Shown here piece after piece: positions 17,999-27,783 of a stretch of 64,000 nucleotides of DNA. How positions within the stretch are numbered: position 1 is the stretch's first letter; the number at the start of each line of letters is the position of its first letter. The notes under the pieces were generated by a model. It did not search any database. It was given only the letters and a program-made list of their open reading frames with translations, and was not told the origin of the DNA. The DNA comes from Haloferax mucosum ATCC BAA-1512 (lineage in GTDB: Archaea > Halobacteriota > Halobacteria > Halobacteriales > Haloferacaceae). The translations under genes and the position numbers were made by a program. The stretch is from NCBI RefSeq assembly GCF_000337815.1, contig NZ_AOLN01000006.1:248001-312000 (forward strand). Reading direction: 5' to 3'.

Positions 17999-20248
17999 AT
18001 GACACTCGAAGACGACGCCCGGGACTACCACCGCGAGCCGCCGTCGGGCAAAATCGAGATAGCGACGACGAAGCCGACGAACACACAACGCGACCTGAGT
18101 CTCGCATACTCGCCCGGCGTGGCGGCACCGTGTCTCGACATCGACGAAGACGACGACGCGGCGTACGACTACACGGCAAAGGGCAACCTCGTGGGCGTCG
18201 TCTCCAACGGGTCGGCTGTGCTCGGTCTCGGTGACATCGGGGCGCAGGCGTCGAAACCGGTCATGGAGGGTAAGGGCGTACTGTTCAAACGCTTCGCCGA
18301 TATCGACGTGTTCGACGTCGAACTCGACATCGCCGACGTAGACGAGTTCGTCGCCGCGACGAAGGCGATGGAGCCGACGTTCGGCGGTATCAACCTCGAA
18401 GATATCAAAGCTCCCGAGTGCTTCGAAATCGAGCACCAACTCCGCGAGCAGATGGATATCCCCGTGTTCCACGACGACCAACACGGGACCGCGATTATCT
18501 CCGGTGCGGCGCTTCTCAACGCCGCCGATATCGCCGACAAGGAACTCTCGTCGCTGAACGTCGTCTTCGCTGGTGCCGGTGCCGCCGCGACCGCGACCGC
18601 TCGTTTCTACGTCTCGCTCGGCATCCCCCGCGAAAACATCACGATGTGCGACATCGACGGCGTGCTCTCGGAACATCGCGCCGACACCGGCGACCTCAAC
18701 GAGTACACTGAACCCTTCGCACAGGGTGTCGATGACGGGTCGCTCGAAGACGCGATGGTGGGGGCGGACGTGTTCGTCGGGCTGTCTGTCGGCGGTATCG
18801 TGAGTCAGGAGATGGTTCGGTCGATGGCTGACAATCCCATCATCTTTGCGATGGCCAACCCGGACCCCGAAATCACCTACGAGGACGCCAAAGACGCCCG
18901 CGACGACACCGTTATCATGGCGACCGGGCGCTCCGACTATCCGAATCAGGTGAACAACGTGCTCGGCTTCCCGTTTATCTTCCGCGGCGCGCTCGACGTG
19001 CGCGCGACCGAAATCAACGAGGCGATGAAACGTGCCGCCGCCGAAGCCCTCGCGGAACTCGCCCGGCAGGACGTGCCCGACGCAGTCGTCAAAGCCTACG
19101 GCGACCACCCGCTCCAGTTCGGTCCCGACTACCTCATCCCCAAACCTCTCGACCAGCGCGTCCTCTACGAGGTGACGCCCGCCGTCGCCGAGGCCGCGAT
19201 GGAAAGCGGCGCGGCACGCCGCGAGCGCGACCTCGACACGTACCGCGAGGAACTCGAAGCGCGCCTCGGTAAATCGCGCGAGATGATGCGCGTCGTCCTC
19301 AACAAGGCGAAATCCGACCCCAAGCGCGTCGTCCTCGCAGAGGGCGAAGACGAGAAGATGATTCGTGCGGCGAGTCAACTGGTCGAAGACGGCATCGCCG
19401 AACCAATTCTCGTCGGTCGGACGAAAGAGATTCTCCGGACGGCCGAAGAACTCGGTCTCGATTTCGACCCGACCATCGCCAACCCCCACGAAGGCGAGTG
19501 GAACCACTACGTCGAATACCTCTACGAGCAACGCCGAAGGAAGGGGCTGACCCGTTCCGAGGCGGCCGAACTCGTCACGCAGGACTCCAACTATTTCGCC
19601 AGCGTGATGGTCGCCATGGACGACGCCGACGCGATGCTCACGGGGCTGACCCACCACTATCCCTCCGCGCTTCGGCCGCCGTTACAGCTAATCGGAACCG
19701 CCGACGACGCCGACTACGCGGCCGGTGTCTACATGCTGACGTTCAGAAACCGCGTGATTTTCTGCGCTGACGCGACCGTCAATCTCGACCCCGACGAGAA
19801 CGTGCTCGCCGAGGTGACAAAGCACACGGCCGAATTGGCTCGGCGGTTCAACGTCGAACCCCGCGCCGCGCTCCTCTCGTACTCCGATTTCGGCAGTGTC
19901 TCGAACGAGGGGGCCGCGAAACCGCAGAACGCGGTGGCACGCCTGCACGACGACCCAGACGTGGACTTCCCCGTTGACGGTGAGATGCAGTCCGACACCG
20001 CCCTCGTCGAGGAGATGCTCACCGACACGTACGATTTCACGGAACTCGACGGTCCCGCAAACGTCCTCGTCTTTCCGAACCTCGAAGCGGGGAACATCGG
20101 CTACAAACTGCTCCAGCGCCTCGGCGGTGCGGAGGCCATCGGCCCGATGCTCGTCGGCATGGACAAACCCGTTCACGTCCTCCAGCGCGGCGACGAGGTA
20201 AAAGACATCGTCAACCTCGCCGGGATTGCGGTGGTCGATGCGCAGTAG
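17999..20248 (+). CDS. maeB: NADP-dependent malic enzyme with phosphotransacetylase-like domain
   Basis: 749 residues. The N-terminal malic enzyme domain (about 1-155) has [14 protein letters not shown] and the metal/substrate motif [16 protein letters not shown]. The NAD(P)-binding domain (about 160-420) has a dinucleotide loop [16 protein letters not shown]-terminal phosphate acetyl/butyryltransferase-like domain (about 430-749) begins near [14 protein letters not shown]. This MaeB fusion architecture is common; the PTA-like part is regulatory (acetyl-CoA binding) rather than catalytic in studied bacterial members. The enzyme decarboxylates malate to pyruvate and makes NADPH. It is monocistronic, with a TATA-like GGCTATATTAC about 110 bp upstream. 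Confidence 0.93.
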   Translation: MTLEDDARDYHREPPSGKIEIATTKPTNTQRDLSLAYSPGVAAPCLDIDEDDDAAYDYTAKGNLVGVVSNGSAVLGLGDIGAQASKPVMEGKGVLFKRFADIDVFDVELDIADVDEFVAATKAMEPTFGGINLEDIKAPECFEIEHQLREQMDIPVFHDDQHGTAIISGAALLNAADIADKELSSLNVVFAGAGAAATATARFYVSLGIPRENITMCDIDGVLSEHRADTGDLNEYTEPFAQGVDDGSLEDAMVGADVFVGLSVGGIVSQEMVRSMADNPIIFAMANPDPEITYEDAKDARDDTVIMATGRSDYPNQVNNVLGFPFIFRGALDVRATEINEAMKRAAAEALAELARQDVPDAVVKAYGDHPLQFGPDYLIPKPLDQRVLYEVTPAVAEAAMESGAARRERDLDTYREELEARLGKSREMMRVVLNKAKSDPKRVVLAEGEDEKMIRAASQLVEDGIAEPILVGRTKEILRTAEELGLDFDPTIANPHEGEWNHYVEYLYEQRRRKGLTRSEAAELVTQDSNYFASVMVAMDDADAMLTGLTHHYPSALRPPLQLIGTADDADYAAGVYMLTFRNRVIFCADATVNLDPDENVLAEVTKHTAELARRFNVEPRAALLSYSDFGSVSNEGAAKPQNAVARLHDDPDVDFPVDGEMQSDTALVEEMLTDTYDFTELDGPANVLVFPNLEAGNIGYKLLQRLGGAEAIGPMLVGMDKPVHVLQRGDEVKDIVNLAGIAVVDAQ

Positions 20249-20625
20249 GGAGGTGCTGGTAGGAGTACCGCAATAGAATAGACCAATAAACACACAATTC
20301 TATAAGCGTAGATGAGGGGAGTCGGTAACGGACAGCCACGATTTGATAAGTAAAACGTCACAGTTTCTGATTGGTCGTAGACGCGAGTACGCGCCAAATC
20401 GCGGTTCTTGGCTATTATAAACCTCTGCGATGATTGTGTGCTGGTGAACTATCCGTTCAAGTACCGGTATCTGTGTGTGCTACAATTGTTAGTAAATTCA
20501 AAAACCGACACTACAAATTGTGTTTTTATGGCAATATTATTGTCTTTCAGAGGCCAGTAACGTGACCGGCTGTCGAGCGTTAGCTTCGTGAAACTCTCGA
20601 CGCAGTTATCGAGGAGACAATCATT
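20249..20625. other. AT-rich gap between convergent genes
   Basis: About 375 bp between the ends of the malic enzyme and protease genes, AT-rich especially from 20400 to 20560, with T-runs (TGTGTTTTTATGG near 20520) that could serve as terminators for the malic enzyme transcript. I see no gene and no repeat. Confidence 0.5.
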
Positions 20626-21450
20626 TCAGACCGACACAGCTCCGAGATAGATAATCCCGAACAGCGTCGCGTTGTACAGCCCGTGAACCAACGACGGAAC
20701 GAGGATGTTGTCGGTGTATTCGTACACGGTACCGAACGCGAGCGCCGGAACGAGTAACAATCCGATTGTCACCAGTCGGGCGCTGGCGGCCCCCGTCAGT
20801 GCGACGTAGTGAACCGATGCGAAAAGCAGGCTCGTAAACCCGATTGCGATTACGGGACTGAACCGTTCACGAAGTCGCCCCTGAACGACGCCTCGGAAGA
20901 GGAGTTCTTCACCGGGACCGATGAGCAAAATCGAGGCGGGAATCAGCAACAGCAGAATGTGAGGGTGTTCCATGCCAGTCGTAGCGGCGCTGTTCGACGC
21001 ACCTTCGAGCCCGAGTTGGGAGGTGGCGATGACCGCGACCGCAAGTCCGACGAACGTGAGCACGTACGTTCCGACGACCGCGAGAGTGTCACGGAATGAC
21101 GGAATTCGAGCCGGAATCCGGAATTTCGACCGCATAATCCACGTCCGGTCGCCGACGAGCGATGCGAGACCGCTGGCGACGTGGTGGCGAGACATCACGT
21201 ACGTCAGCGCGGTGGCGAAACAGCCGACTCCTTGGGTCGTGACGAGTCCGATGACGATGAACATCGTGGGCGAGGGTTCGTATCCCGCCAGCGCGAGGGG
21301 AACAATCACAATCACCGACAGAACCGCACCGAGAGACAACCCACCGACACCGAGAACCGTCCCGGTGAGTACGGGCAGTAGAACGCCGAGAATGCGGTCC
21401 AAGAGTCCGGGGCCGGACGCCGAGTCGCCCGGTTCTTGATAGGAGGACAT
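20626..21450 (-). CDS. CPBP-family intramembrane metalloprotease
   Basis: 274 residues from the ATG at 21450 (MSSYQEPGDSASGPG), chosen over an ATG nine codons upstream because an AAATAAG-type TATA box lies 26-32 bp away. Seven to eight hydrophobic helices are visible. The catalytic signature is in the C-terminal third: GPGEELLFRGVVQGRLRE, then a conserved His in LLFASVHYVAL, and HGLYNA. This is the CPBP (CAAX protease/bacteriocin-processing, Rce1/Abi) family. The substrate is unknown; in archaea these are often assigned to prenyl-protein or peptide processing without proof. Monocistronic. Confidence 0.85.
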   Translation of the reverse strand: MSSYQEPGDSASGPGLLDRILGVLLPVLTGTVLGVGGLSLGAVLSVIVIVPLALAGYEPSPTMFIVIGLVTTQGVGCFATALTYVMSRHHVASGLASLVGDRTWIMRSKFRIPARIPSFRDTLAVVGTYVLTFVGLAVAVIATSQLGLEGASNSAATTGMEHPHILLLLIPASILLIGPGEELLFRGVVQGRLRERFSPVIAIGFTSLLFASVHYVALTGAASARLVTIGLLLVPALAFGTVYEYTDNILVPSLVHGLYNATLFGIIYLGAVSV

Positions 21451-21475
21451 GGTACATAGCATACATTCACCCGTC

Positions 21476-21482
21476 AAATAAG
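21476..21482 (-). promoter_or_regulatory. TATA box of the CPBP protease gene
   Basis: Minus-strand CTTATTT lies 26-32 bp upstream of the ATG at 21450, fitting a leaderless mRNA. Confidence 0.5.
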
Positions 21483-21724
21483 CGGCTTCCGTTTTTCCGG
21501 GTCAGAAAACCACATCGAGGGTTCATGTGGGTTAGTTGTCTCTGTATGGGTGCCGGGTACGCGTCCCCCGCTGACCCGACCCTCCGTACGTTCTCGGATA
21601 CCTCCCCCTCGGTATCCAACCCGTTTCAGGCGCAGAATGAGACGTGCCGCTCACCAGTCGCTCTCGTCGAGAGAGGCCTCGATGTGCGAACAACCAGAGA
21701 GAAAAATCCGAGGACTGGGCGGCG

Positions 21725-22483
21725 TTAAATCGCTTCCGAGGACGCCACAGGCGAGTCTTCGTTTCGGAGTTGGATGAACGCCTCTGCGAGCACGCCGAGC
21801 GAGAGCACCGAGAGAGGGATGAATACGAGCGCCGAGAAGAGCGCTGAAGCCATTTGCGAGAGGAAAGACAGGGCAAAGGACATGATTACCAACACGATAC
21901 CCAGCGCGAAGGCGATAACGAAGAGAATGACGAACAACAGGAGCAACCGAATCCAGTTACCGCGGGTCAGCGACCAACTGTCACTGAGCGCCGCGATGAA
22001 GTTCTCGTCTTCCACTGCGATGTAGAACGTCATGAAGACGAACGCGAGGTACGCGATGACGCCGGGGATGAGGAACACGAAGCTCCCGATAACGAAGAGA
22101 GCCGTGTAGACGATACCGCCAACGAACAGGTTGACGATTGCCAACGGGATGTTTCGCGTCAACACGTCGTTCGGAATCGAGCGTTCGTACCCGCCGACGA
22201 AGACCCGCGTTGCGACCAACGCGAGATACTGGAGCAAAATGAGGAACACGAACGCCAACACGGCGAGAACCGACATGGGGAGGTCTACCGATAATATCGT
22301 GGTAGAAGAACTCACAGCCGCCCCGGACGTATTCAACCCGGAGACCAACTGATTCAAGAGGCTATTGAACGCGACTTGCCAACCGAGACCGACGATGGCG
22401 TACGCCGCAATCAGTATCGCGCCGTTTCGAGTCGCCGCGCGACTGATACCGCCCGTGATAGATTTCGAAATGTCGAGTGACAC
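21725..22483 (-). CDS. Multi-span membrane protein (SWxLTRG family)
   Basis: 252 residues from the GTG at 22483, giving VSLDISKSITGGISRAA; the in-frame ATG at 22510 falls inside a TATA box (22501-22510) and is therefore unlikely. About six membrane helices are seen. Near 180 it has ALSDSWSLTRGNWIRL, a motif also present in the protein encoded at 23530-24411, so the two are relatives that flank an HTH/DUF7521 pair. This family of haloarchaeal membrane proteins (DUF7847-like, from memory) has no known activity. Confidence 0.7.
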   Translation of the reverse strand: MSLDISKSITGGISRAATRNGAILIAAYAIVGLGWQVAFNSLLNQLVSGLNTSGAAVSSSTTILSVDLPMSVLAVLAFVFLILLQYLALVATRVFVGGYERSIPNDVLTRNIPLAIVNLFVGGIVYTALFVIGSFVFLIPGVIAYLAFVFMTFYIAVEDENFIAALSDSWSLTRGNWIRLLLLFVILFVIAFALGIVLVIMSFALSFLSQMASALFSALVFIPLSVLSLGVLAEAFIQLRNEDSPVASSEAI

Positions 22484-22699
22484 ATGAAGAGCAAACAGCG
22501 TATAATACATAAGCCATCGTGGTGTTTTCTGGGTCAGAAAACGGCCTTGGGTATTGATATCCGTGTCCCACCTCGACTAATTTGCTGGTCGTTTTGTGCC
22601 TCTTGGCCAGCGTCCCCCTGCCCGAAACGTCCTCTCTTCGAAATTTCTCTTTCACCGACTCGATATTCGCCAGCGCTGTCGCGGCCCACCAACTTCGAC

Positions 22700-23029
22700 T
22701 CACCTGATGGACAGCGAGTACAAGATGACCCCGAGTCCGCACACCTCGACAATCCGCCCCACGATTGGGAGGTAGTACGTATAGACGATTGGTTGCGCGC
22801 CGAGCAGTTGTCCGACCGACGCGCCAGCGAGCGAGATACCGAACGGGATGACGGTCAGCAGTGCGAACCCGATTGCGAGATAGAGCATCGGCTGGCTCTG
22901 GTTTCGGCGGTAGCCGCGGTACGCCTGAAACACGATGAAAAGCCCCATGGCGATGGCGACGAGCGTGACCCCGAGAAGGACGAGGTAGGCGGTGTACACC
23001 GATGCGGCGTCAGTGGAGAGCGGCGACAT
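22700..23029 (-). CDS. DUF7521-like small membrane protein
   Basis: 109 residues from the ATG at 23029, which overlaps the stop of the upstream HTH gene by one base (TGATG on the minus strand). Three membrane helices (about 12-34, 49-70, 84-107) are joined by a basic loop YRGYRRNQSQP. In haloarchaea such proteins are regularly encoded directly after a small ArsR-like winged-helix regulator, as here, suggesting a membrane sensor or anti-regulator. The pairing is visible; the mechanism is not known. Confidence 0.75.
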   Translation of the reverse strand: MSPLSTDAASVYTAYLVLLGVTLVAIAMGLFIVFQAYRGYRRNQSQPMLYLAIGFALLTVIPFGISLAGASVGQLLGAQPIVYTYYLPIVGRIVEVCGLGVILYSLSIR

Positions 23030-23376
23030 CAGAGACCCTCCCACATGTCGGTAAAGCGGTCGGCGACGTCGGGCGCGGGCTTGGTTTCGATAGAGAGTTT
23101 GAGTTCATCGGCTTCGAGTTCGATGGTGAGCCGTTCGAGGCGGGCCTCGTAGACGCTGTAGTGGTGGCCGTCTTTGACGACCTCCGTTTGCTCTTCGAGG
23201 AGACCACACTCGACGAGGCGGTCGGCACGTCGATAAATCGTCGGCAAGGACGCATCGCATGCGTCACTCAGGGCTTTCGCTGACATCGGTTCGGCGTTGG
23301 TGGCGGTGAGAATCGCGCGTGCGTACTCGTCGTCAAGGAGTGCGTACACCTCCGTCGCGCGAATATCCTCACTCAC
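23029..23376 (-). CDS. Winged helix-turn-helix transcriptional regulator (ArsR-like)
   Basis: 115 residues. The wHTH fills residues 5-75: EYARAILTATNAEPMSAKAL then SLPTIYRRADRLVECGLLEE, the recognition helix. The rest is a short beta-rich tail with the phrase HHYSVYEARLERLTIEL. It has no ligand domain. The stop overlaps the DUF7521 ATG by one base, so the two are translationally coupled. It is divergent from the membrane protein at 23530, which shares the gap and might be its target. Confidence 0.82.
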   Translation of the reverse strand: MSEDIRATEVYALLDDEYARAILTATNAEPMSAKALSDACDASLPTIYRRADRLVECGLLEEQTEVVKDGHHYSVYEARLERLTIELEADELKLSIETKPAPDVADRFTDMWEGL

Positions 23377-23529
23377 AGGAACGAGTCTACCGGATTCGAG
23401 TTGAAATAGGTGGTTGGTTCTCTCGCCCGGAAAACCGACCCTCGGGAGCGTGCGGACCAGACAGCCACCGTGAGTCTGGTATTACGTATCTCGACACGGT
23501 TAACACGGGGACCTGTGTGGCTTCGCAGT

Positions 23530-24411
23530 ATGGGCCTGCACGTCCGCCACGTAATCCGCGAGGGTCTTAGCCGCGGAACCGCGCGGAGCGGTATCATTCT
23601 CATGATACTGTTTTTCCTCACGACGGCGGTCCAGACGACGTTCGTCTGGCTCGCCACCTCGACGTACCTTCCGCTCGGAACGGTTGCGACGCCCCCTGCG
23701 GCGGCCGGTGCTGACTTACCGCTCGCCGGGACGGAACTGCCGAACGCGCTCGCGTTTCAAGCGTCCGTCGTTGCGAGTTTCGCCGGCGGTCTCGTGACGA
23801 TCCCCGTGCAAGTCGTCGCCCATCGAACCCTCGTGAGCGACTGGCGAACGAAGATTCCAGAGGAGTACGTACTGTATCGCCTCGGCCGGGCGACGCTACA
23901 CTTACTCGTTGGGTCGTGGGTCGTGTTCGTTCTCGGCGCGCTCATCTTCCTCCTGTCGGCCGGTATCGGTATCGCCGGCGCGGTGACCGTCATGACCGTC
24001 ATGGCGTCAGATTGGTTGGTAGCGTCGTGGCCCGGTCGCGCCTTGGTAGTCGTCAGTTCGCTCGTACTTCTCTTGCCGACGGTATTGTTCGGCATCGGCA
24101 TCGTCTTCTTTAGCCAAGAGATTGCGGTCCGAGACAAAGGCGTCCGCGACGCGCTCGTCGAGAGTTGGCGACTGACCCGCGGCCACCGGCTTCGGCTGGG
24201 CGTGCTCATCGTCGGTCCACTCCTGTTACACGGCCTTCTCGGGACGGTGCTGTCGCTGTTGCTGACGGACGCGCTCTCGCAGATCGTCGTCGTCGCTGAG
24301 ACCGCAGTCGGGACCGTGCTCATACAGGGGATTATGGCGGTTGCGTACCTCGAAGTGAGCGGCATCGACCCGGCATCCGAACTCACGACCCGACGAACCG
24401 ACGCCGGCTGA
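23530..24411 (+). CDS. Multi-span membrane protein (SWxLTRG family)
   Basis: 293 residues from the ATG at 23530 (MGLHVRHVIREGLSRGTARSG). Six membrane helices; near 217 it has ALVESWRLTRGHRLRL, matching the motif in the protein encoded at 21725-22483. Both begin with an amphipathic segment (ISRAATRNG / LSRGTARSG) before the first helix, which supports common descent. A TATA-like TGGTATTACG lies about 45 bp upstream. Divergent from the HTH/DUF7521 pair. The function is unknown. Confidence 0.72.
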   Translation: MGLHVRHVIREGLSRGTARSGIILMILFFLTTAVQTTFVWLATSTYLPLGTVATPPAAAGADLPLAGTELPNALAFQASVVASFAGGLVTIPVQVVAHRTLVSDWRTKIPEEYVLYRLGRATLHLLVGSWVVFVLGALIFLLSAGIGIAGAVTVMTVMASDWLVASWPGRALVVVSSLVLLLPTVLFGIGIVFFSQEIAVRDKGVRDALVESWRLTRGHRLRLGVLIVGPLLLHGLLGTVLSLLLTDALSQIVVVAETAVGTVLIQGIMAVAYLEVSGIDPASELTTRRTDAG

Positions 24412-24475
24412 CTAATTGACCGGGTGACTGTTGGCTGGCCGACTGACAAACTGGATAATTGGCTGGATGGTTGTT

Positions 24476-24512
24476 GATTAACCGATTCGATTAACCATCA
24501 AGCACTTATTTG
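24476..24512 (+). promoter_or_regulatory. Promoter with GATTAACC direct repeat
   Basis: GATTAACC occurs at 24476-24483 and 24489-24496 (13-bp period), just upstream of a TATA-like CTTATTTG (24505-24512) that is 26-33 bp from the ATG at 24538. The repeat occupies the place expected for an activator in haloarchaeal promoters. Confidence 0.45.
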
Positions 24513-24537
24513 GGGTCCCCATAGCTCAGGCACACTG

Positions 24538-25614
24538 ATGAACGGCATCGAACTGTCCGTTCGGTTGCTCGCTGGACTACTCCTCATCCTCATCAATGGA
24601 TTTTTCGTCGCTATCGAGTTCGCGCTGACGCGGGTTCGTCAGTACCCCGAAGCCGAGTTCGACAAACCCGGACTGCGGCGGGCGTGGGAGATGACGAACG
24701 ACCTCGAAATCTATCTCACGAGCTGTCAGGTCGGTATCACGGCGTCGAGCATCGCGGTCGGTATCATCGCAGAACCCGCGCTCGCCGCGCTGTTCGAACC
24801 GTACTTTGAATCGACGGTCCTCGCGTCGGTCGGTGCCGGGGGTATCATCGCCTTCCTCATCATCAACCTCCTGCACCTGACCCACGGCGAACAGACGCCG
24901 ACCTATCTCGGCGTCGAACGGACGAAGTTCGTCACCCGATACGGTGCGACGCCACTGTACGTGTTCGCAAAACTCATCTCGCCGCTCATCACGATTGGCG
25001 ACACCGTGGCGAAGTGGACGCTCAAACTGTTCGGCGTCGAGATGACCGGCGCGTGGTTGGAAGCCGAAACCGACGCCATCGAATCGCGTGCTGACCTTCG
25101 AAACCGAATCGGTTCCGTGCTCGACCGCGGCGACCTCTCCGATGAACGCCGCGAAGAGGTTCTCAACGCGCTCTCCGTCGATGAACAGTCCGTCGGCGAC
25201 GTGATGGTCTCGACCGACGACATCGTCTCGCTTTCGACCGCCGAACCGGTACAGGAGAATATCGACCGCATCGGTGGCAGCCCGCACACGCGCTTTCCAC
25301 TCGTCGGCGAGGGCCACGAAGCGTTCCACGGTATCGTCTACGCGCCGACGGTTATCGAGAACATCGACGAACTTCGGGCGGGCGACGTGACGTTCCGCGA
25401 CATCGCCACGCCGCCGATGACGCTCGCCGCCGAAACGTCGATTAGCGATGCAATCGACCAGTTCCAAGCCGCGAGTCAAGAGTTAGCGCTCGTCCTCAAC
25501 GACGGCGAAGTCGTTGGACTGGTAACCGCGACCGACACCTTCGAAGCCGTCATGGGCGACCTCGAAGACCCGCTCGACGTCAAGGAGGACGCCCCGGTGT
25601 CGAACAACACCTGA
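24538..25614 (+). CDS. CNNM/CorC-type membrane protein with DUF21 and CBS pair
   Basis: 358 residues. The DUF21 (CNNM) transmembrane domain (about 1-190) has three to four helices and begins LLILINGFFVAIEFALTRVR, the family signature. A CBS pair (about 210-335) follows, with DVMVSTDDIVSLS as the first CBS motif. The C-terminal CorC/HlyC domain seen in longer homologues is absent; the chain ends soon after the second CBS. Such proteins are linked to Mg2+ or other cation transport. A leaderless promoter is visible upstream. Monocistronic as far as I can see. Confidence 0.88.
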   Translation: MNGIELSVRLLAGLLLILINGFFVAIEFALTRVRQYPEAEFDKPGLRRAWEMTNDLEIYLTSCQVGITASSIAVGIIAEPALAALFEPYFESTVLASVGAGGIIAFLIINLLHLTHGEQTPTYLGVERTKFVTRYGATPLYVFAKLISPLITIGDTVAKWTLKLFGVEMTGAWLEAETDAIESRADLRNRIGSVLDRGDLSDERREEVLNALSVDEQSVGDVMVSTDDIVSLSTAEPVQENIDRIGGSPHTRFPLVGEGHEAFHGIVYAPTVIENIDELRAGDVTFRDIATPPMTLAAETSISDAIDQFQAASQELALVLNDGEVVGLVTATDTFEAVMGDLEDPLDVKEDAPVSNNT

Positions 25615-25755
25615 CGACTCTCAGACGGACACCGATAGGCCGGGGTTCGAACCCGAACGCGAGGCGCGAATGGTGGCCACGATGCGGCCGGGGGTCGTTA
25701 CCGATCTCTGAGACCGGGCGTCCCTATTTTGTCGTTTCGCCGCGAGTAACCAGAC

Positions 25756-26649
25756 ATGTTCGACCACCTTCTGTTTCCGACCGACGGTAGTAGTGGTGCC
25801 GAGGCAGTCTTCGAACACGTCCTCGACATCGCCGAGACGCACGACGCGACGCTCCACCTCTTGCACGTCGCCCCGCCCGAACCGGAACGCCGCCCACAGC
25901 GAGACGACGGTGACGACGAGAACGCGACCGGCCGTCGCACGACCGAAGGCGAGCAGTTCGTCGCCGACGCGGCCGCCCGCGCCGCTCAGACCGACGTCGA
26001 AACGGTGACAGACGTCGCTCACGGCGAAGCGTACGAGACGATTATCGACTACGGGGTTGCGAACGACGTGGACCTCATCGTCATGCCGACCCACGGGCGG
26101 AAGGGCCTGAGCAGACTGTTGGTCGGGAGCACGACCGAACGCGTCGTCAGGCGTTCCGACGTGCCGGTTCTCACGGTTCGACCGGACGCCCAGACGTCAC
26201 TCTCGTATCCGTACGAACGGATTCTCACGCCGACCGACGGGAGTCAGTGTGCGAACGCGGCGGTGACGTTCGGAAGCGAACTCGCGGTTTCGACCGAGGC
26301 CGACCTACACGGACTGTCCGTCGTCAACGTCGCCTACTTCGGTGCCGACGTTCGCGGTCCGGTCCTCGTCGAAGAGTTCGAAGAGCGCGCGGAGCGCGCG
26401 GTGAGCGACGCGGTGGATACCGCCGCGGACGTGGGAGTCGAAAACGTCACCGAGACCGTCAAACGCGACGTTTCGGTTCACAACGGAATCCTCTCGTACA
26501 TCGACGACCACGACATCGACCTCGTGGTGGTCGGCACGCACGGCCACACCGGGTTCGACCGCTACATGCTCGGAAGCGTCGCCGAGAAACTGATTCGCAC
26601 CTCGCCGGTGCCCGTTTTGACCGTCCGGGAACCGAAGCAGGACGAGTAG
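25756..26649 (+). CDS. Tandem universal stress protein (two UspA domains)
   Basis: 297 residues with two UspA folds (about 1-140 and 153-295). Each begins with the family's hydrophobic strand and DGS (FPTDGSSGAEA; LTPTDGSQCANA). Each ends with the ATP-binding loop G-x2-G-x9-G-S/T: THGRKGLSRLLVGSTTE and THGHTGFDRYMLGSVAE. Both loops look intact, so both halves should bind ATP. The first domain carries an acidic insert (about 38-60). The gene stands alone, converging on the antiporter gene with a 9-bp gap. Role: cytoplasmic stress adaptation, target unknown. Confidence 0.93.
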   Translation: MFDHLLFPTDGSSGAEAVFEHVLDIAETHDATLHLLHVAPPEPERRPQRDDGDDENATGRRTTEGEQFVADAAARAAQTDVETVTDVAHGEAYETIIDYGVANDVDLIVMPTHGRKGLSRLLVGSTTERVVRRSDVPVLTVRPDAQTSLSYPYERILTPTDGSQCANAAVTFGSELAVSTEADLHGLSVVNVAYFGADVRGPVLVEEFEERAERAVSDAVDTAADVGVENVTETVKRDVSVHNGILSYIDDHDIDLVVVGTHGHTGFDRYMLGSVAEKLIRTSPVPVLTVREPKQDE

Positions 26650-26658
26650 CGCCGCCGG

Positions 26659-27693
26659 TTAATTTTGCAGGAGGGCGGTGACGCCGAGCGTCTCGCTGAT
26701 AATCCACGCGACAAAGAGGATATACGAGCACAAGAGGGCGTACGCCTCCGCCCGCGTGATAGAGAGGTCGGTTCGGAGCATGCCGAACAACAGTACCGTT
26801 GCGAGCGTCAACACGCCCAGCATCGGGACGGCAACGGCGAAATCGACCGGGGCACTCCCGGCGATGACGACGCCGACGGGAATCGCAACCAGCAGGTCGA
26901 ACGTGTTCGACCCAAGGACGTTTCCGAGGCTGGTCGCGCTGTTGCCGTTCGTGGCTGAGCGGACGCTGACGAGCGTGTCCGGGAGGCTCGTCGCCGCGGC
27001 GACAATCGTGATTCCCGAGAGGAACGTCGGGATGCCGAACGTCCCGCTGAGCGATTCGACGCTTCCGACGAGGAAGTGAACGCTGACGAGGATAACCACG
27101 AGACCGACGAGGAGACGGCCCCACTCACCGGCGATGCCGTCCGCGACGCCGGCGTCGTCGCCGCCGTCGTAGTCGTTGACGTCCTGCCACTGGATGAACA
27201 GATACAGGCCGTAGAGAAACAGCGGGATGAGCGCGAGCGGCCGCGTAATCTGGCCGGTGAGCGGCGACGCGTTCTGCACGGGGAAGTAGATAACCGCGAG
27301 TGAGAACGTGACGACGAGGGTGGCGACGGCGACCATATAGAACTGCGCTTCTTTGTAGACGACGATGCGGCTGGTTTCGAGGTCACCGTCGGTTGCGAGA
27401 CCCGAAAGCGCCGGAATCACGAGGATGTTGAAGATGGCTGAGCCGACGATTGCGCCGACACCCATGTCGAAGACGCCGCTGGCCGCGGCCACGGTGACGC
27501 TTGCGAACTCGGGGAAACTCGACCCGAGCGCGACGATAATCGACCCTTGAACCACTGCCGGAAGTCCGTAGTACGTTGCGAGGTGGTCGGCCGACTCTTC
27601 GAGCCAGCCGCTTCCGAACCAGATGAGTCCGGTCATCAAAACGACCACGAGAACGTTCACGAGCGGTGACGAGGGGACGAGACCGAGGACCAT
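26659..27693 (-). CDS. CaCA-family sodium/calcium exchanger (YrbG type)
   Basis: 344 residues from the ATG at 27693 (MVLGLVPSSPLVNVLVV); an ATG 14 codons upstream would put a Cys-containing polar stretch before the first helix. Ten hydrophobic helices. The two alpha repeats are intact: IIVALGSSFPEFASV (first half) and ITIVAAATSLPDTLVS with GNVLGSNTFDLL (second half); the first half also has GAIVGSAIFNIL. The acidic residue is Glu in repeat 1 and Asp in repeat 2. An acidic cytoplasmic loop (DYDGGDDAG) separates the halves. The ion pair cannot be fixed from sequence. Confidence 0.9.
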   Translation of the reverse strand: MVLGLVPSSPLVNVLVVVLMTGLIWFGSGWLEESADHLATYYGLPAVVQGSIIVALGSSFPEFASVTVAAASGVFDMGVGAIVGSAIFNILVIPALSGLATDGDLETSRIVVYKEAQFYMVAVATLVVTFSLAVIYFPVQNASPLTGQITRPLALIPLFLYGLYLFIQWQDVNDYDGGDDAGVADGIAGEWGRLLVGLVVILVSVHFLVGSVESLSGTFGIPTFLSGITIVAAATSLPDTLVSVRSATNGNSATSLGNVLGSNTFDLLVAIPVGVVIAGSAPVDFAVAVPMLGVLTLATVLLFGMLRTDLSITRAEAYALLCSYILFVAWIISETLGVTALLQN

Positions 27694-27783
27694 CGAGCGA
27701 CAGTTCAGACACTGAGAAAATGAAGCCATCGACACGGTACGGAAACCGCCTCGCCGGGCGTCGCACCAGGAGTCCGGTCGTGC

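Noticed and set aside
17996-19657. 553-codon minus-strand frame over malic enzyme
   Set aside because: Antisense shadow with no recognisable domain.
25637-25657. tRNA T-arm-like GGGGTTCGAACCC sequence
   Set aside because: No acceptor stem, D-arm or anticodon arm can be built around it; it lies in an 140-bp gap between genes and looks like chance or at most a fragment.
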